Below are positions 4,998-5,671 of a stretch of DNA of 5,671 nucleotides, one piece after another. Position 1 is the first letter of the stretch. Each line of letters opens with the position of its first letter. Below the pieces are notes generated by a model. It made no database searches and was not told the DNA's origin. It saw only the letters and a program-made list of their open reading frames with translations. The stretch lies in NCBI GenBank assembly GCA_029261955.1, contig JAJDAI010000460.1, positions 1-5,671 of the forward strand, in the 5' to 3' direction. This DNA comes from Deltaproteobacteria bacterium. Lineage in GTDB: Bacteria > Myxococcota_A > UBA796 > UBA9615. The translations under genes were made by a program, and so were the position numbers.

Positions 4998-5671
4998 GTC
5001 ATCGAGGCCAGGGTCGCGGAGTTGTCGAGGGCCGCGACGTCGTCGCTGTCGAGGCGCAGCGCCACCGAGCGCAGGACCCCGCGCAGCCGCTCCGCGTCCC
5101 AGCGCTTGCCGCAGCGCTCGAGCAGGTCCTCCACCATCAGCTCGTCGATGCCGTCGTGGGCGACCGCCGCGCTCACCTCCGACGCGTTGGTCGCGCCGTC
5201 CCGCATCGACAGGTGCTCCCGCCAGGGGATGCTGCGCACGTGCTCCAGCGCCCGCTCGGCCAGGGCGTCGGCCACGTGGATCAGCCGGGCGAGGTCCCCG
5301 AAGCGCGGCTCGGCCAGCTCGGGGTGGTGGTGGTAGGCGAGGGACGAGGCCACGCTGGCGGCGAGGTCCCAGGTTCCCAGGAAGAGCGCGCCGAGCCGCA
5401 GGTGGTGGCGGCTGGCCAGGTTCCGCAGGACGCGCCGGTCGGGGAACCAGTCGTCGCCTCCGGCGTTGTCCAGGTCCACCTGCCGCTTGACCAGGCGCAC
5501 CGCGAGCGCCTCGCCCACGTCGTGGAGCAGGCCCGCGAGGAAGGCCTCGGCCGCGTTGACCTCGGAGCCCACCGCCATCAGCTCCGCGGCCATGGCCGTG
5601 GCCACGGAGTGGAGCCGCATCTGCGTCATCAGGGACTCGTAGCCCTTGACCTGGAAGGAGCCGCCGACCGT
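4991..5671 (-). CDS. HDOD-domain protein, C-terminal 226 residues (N-terminus beyond right edge)
   Basis: The frame is open from the right edge to a TGA at 4991. The first 14 codons from the edge (TVGGSFQVKGYESL) continue the domain, so the ATG at 5629 is internal and the true start lies outside. Counting from the edge, residues about 18-140 match the second half of an HDOD domain: MRLHSVATAMAAEL, then FLAGLLHDVGE (44-54) with the His-Asp pair at 50-51, LASRHHLRLGALFLGTWDL, the AYHHHPELAE segment (112-121) and LARLIHVADALAERA. HDOD proteins are HD-superfamily helical domains found in signalling and stress-regulation proteins, often without proven hydrolase activity. The remaining ~85 residues hold mostly charged helices (DELMVEDLLERCGKRW) and no recognised output domain. 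A receiver, EAL or other module could lie in the missing N-terminal part. The gene converges on the membrane-protein gene with a 7-bp overlap; no functional link is evident. Confidence 0.85.
   Translation of the reverse strand, partial: TVGGSFQVKGYESLMTQMRLHSVATAMAAELMAVGSEVNAAEAFLAGLLHDVGEALAVRLVKRQVDLDNAGGDDWFPDRRVLRNLASRHHLRLGALFLGTWDLAASVASSLAYHHHPELAEPRFGDLARLIHVADALAERALEHVRSIPWREHLSMRDGATNASEVSAAVAHDGIDELMVEDLLERCGKRWDAERLRGVLRSVALRLDSDDVAALDNSATLASMTY

Noticed and set aside
1..5671. Mobile element or defence island
   Set aside because: No transposase, integrase, inverted terminal repeats, tRNA target, nuclease or CRISPR-like repeat is visible; composition looks even across the window.

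Overview
This window is compact, very GC-rich bacterial chromosome. By eye GC is about 70%, with strong G/C preference at third codon positions. It holds six protein genes, two of them cut by the window edges, and only about 93 bases lie outside genes. I found no rRNA, tRNA, CRISPR array, insertion sequence or phage gene. Two lipoprotein signal peptides point to a bacterium that makes lipoproteins. Aspartate-block linkers, HEAT-repeat lipoproteins, PqqD-like domains and HDOD proteins together suggest a deltaproteobacterial/Myxococcota-type or similar large-genome environmental lineage. That assignment is an inference from gene style and was not tested.

Layout, left to right: (1) minus strand, 1-315, the N-terminus of a secreted lipoprotein with a poly-Asp linker that runs off the left edge. 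(2) Plus strand, 362-1921, a 519-residue lipoprotein with helical (TPR-like, then HEAT-like) repeats, divergent from the first gene across 46 bp. (3) Minus strand, 1926-3041, a short eukaryotic-type UDP-sugar pyrophosphorylase (UDPGP family). (4) Minus strand, 3038-3751, a 237-residue protein with an N-terminal PqqD-like winged-helix domain and a C-terminal zinc ribbon. Its stop codon overlaps the start of the pyrophosphorylase gene (ATGA), so the order of expression is (4) then (3). (5) Plus strand, 3795-4997, a 400-residue multi-pass membrane protein resembling the membrane core of TMTC/PMT-like GT-C glycosyltransferases, divergent from (4) across 43 bp. (6) Minus strand, 4991-5671, the C-terminal part of an HDOD-domain protein, which converges on and overlaps (5) by 7 bp.

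The genes alternate as divergent and convergent pairs, and only (4)-(3) look like an operon. The pyrophosphorylase would make a nucleotide sugar and the GT-C-like protein would handle sugar transfer at the membrane. A link between them is plausible, but adjacency is the only support. The most unusual element is the PqqD-like/zinc-ribbon protein translationally coupled to a minimal UDPGP enzyme. Nothing here amounts to a clear new defence, mobile or RNA-based system.
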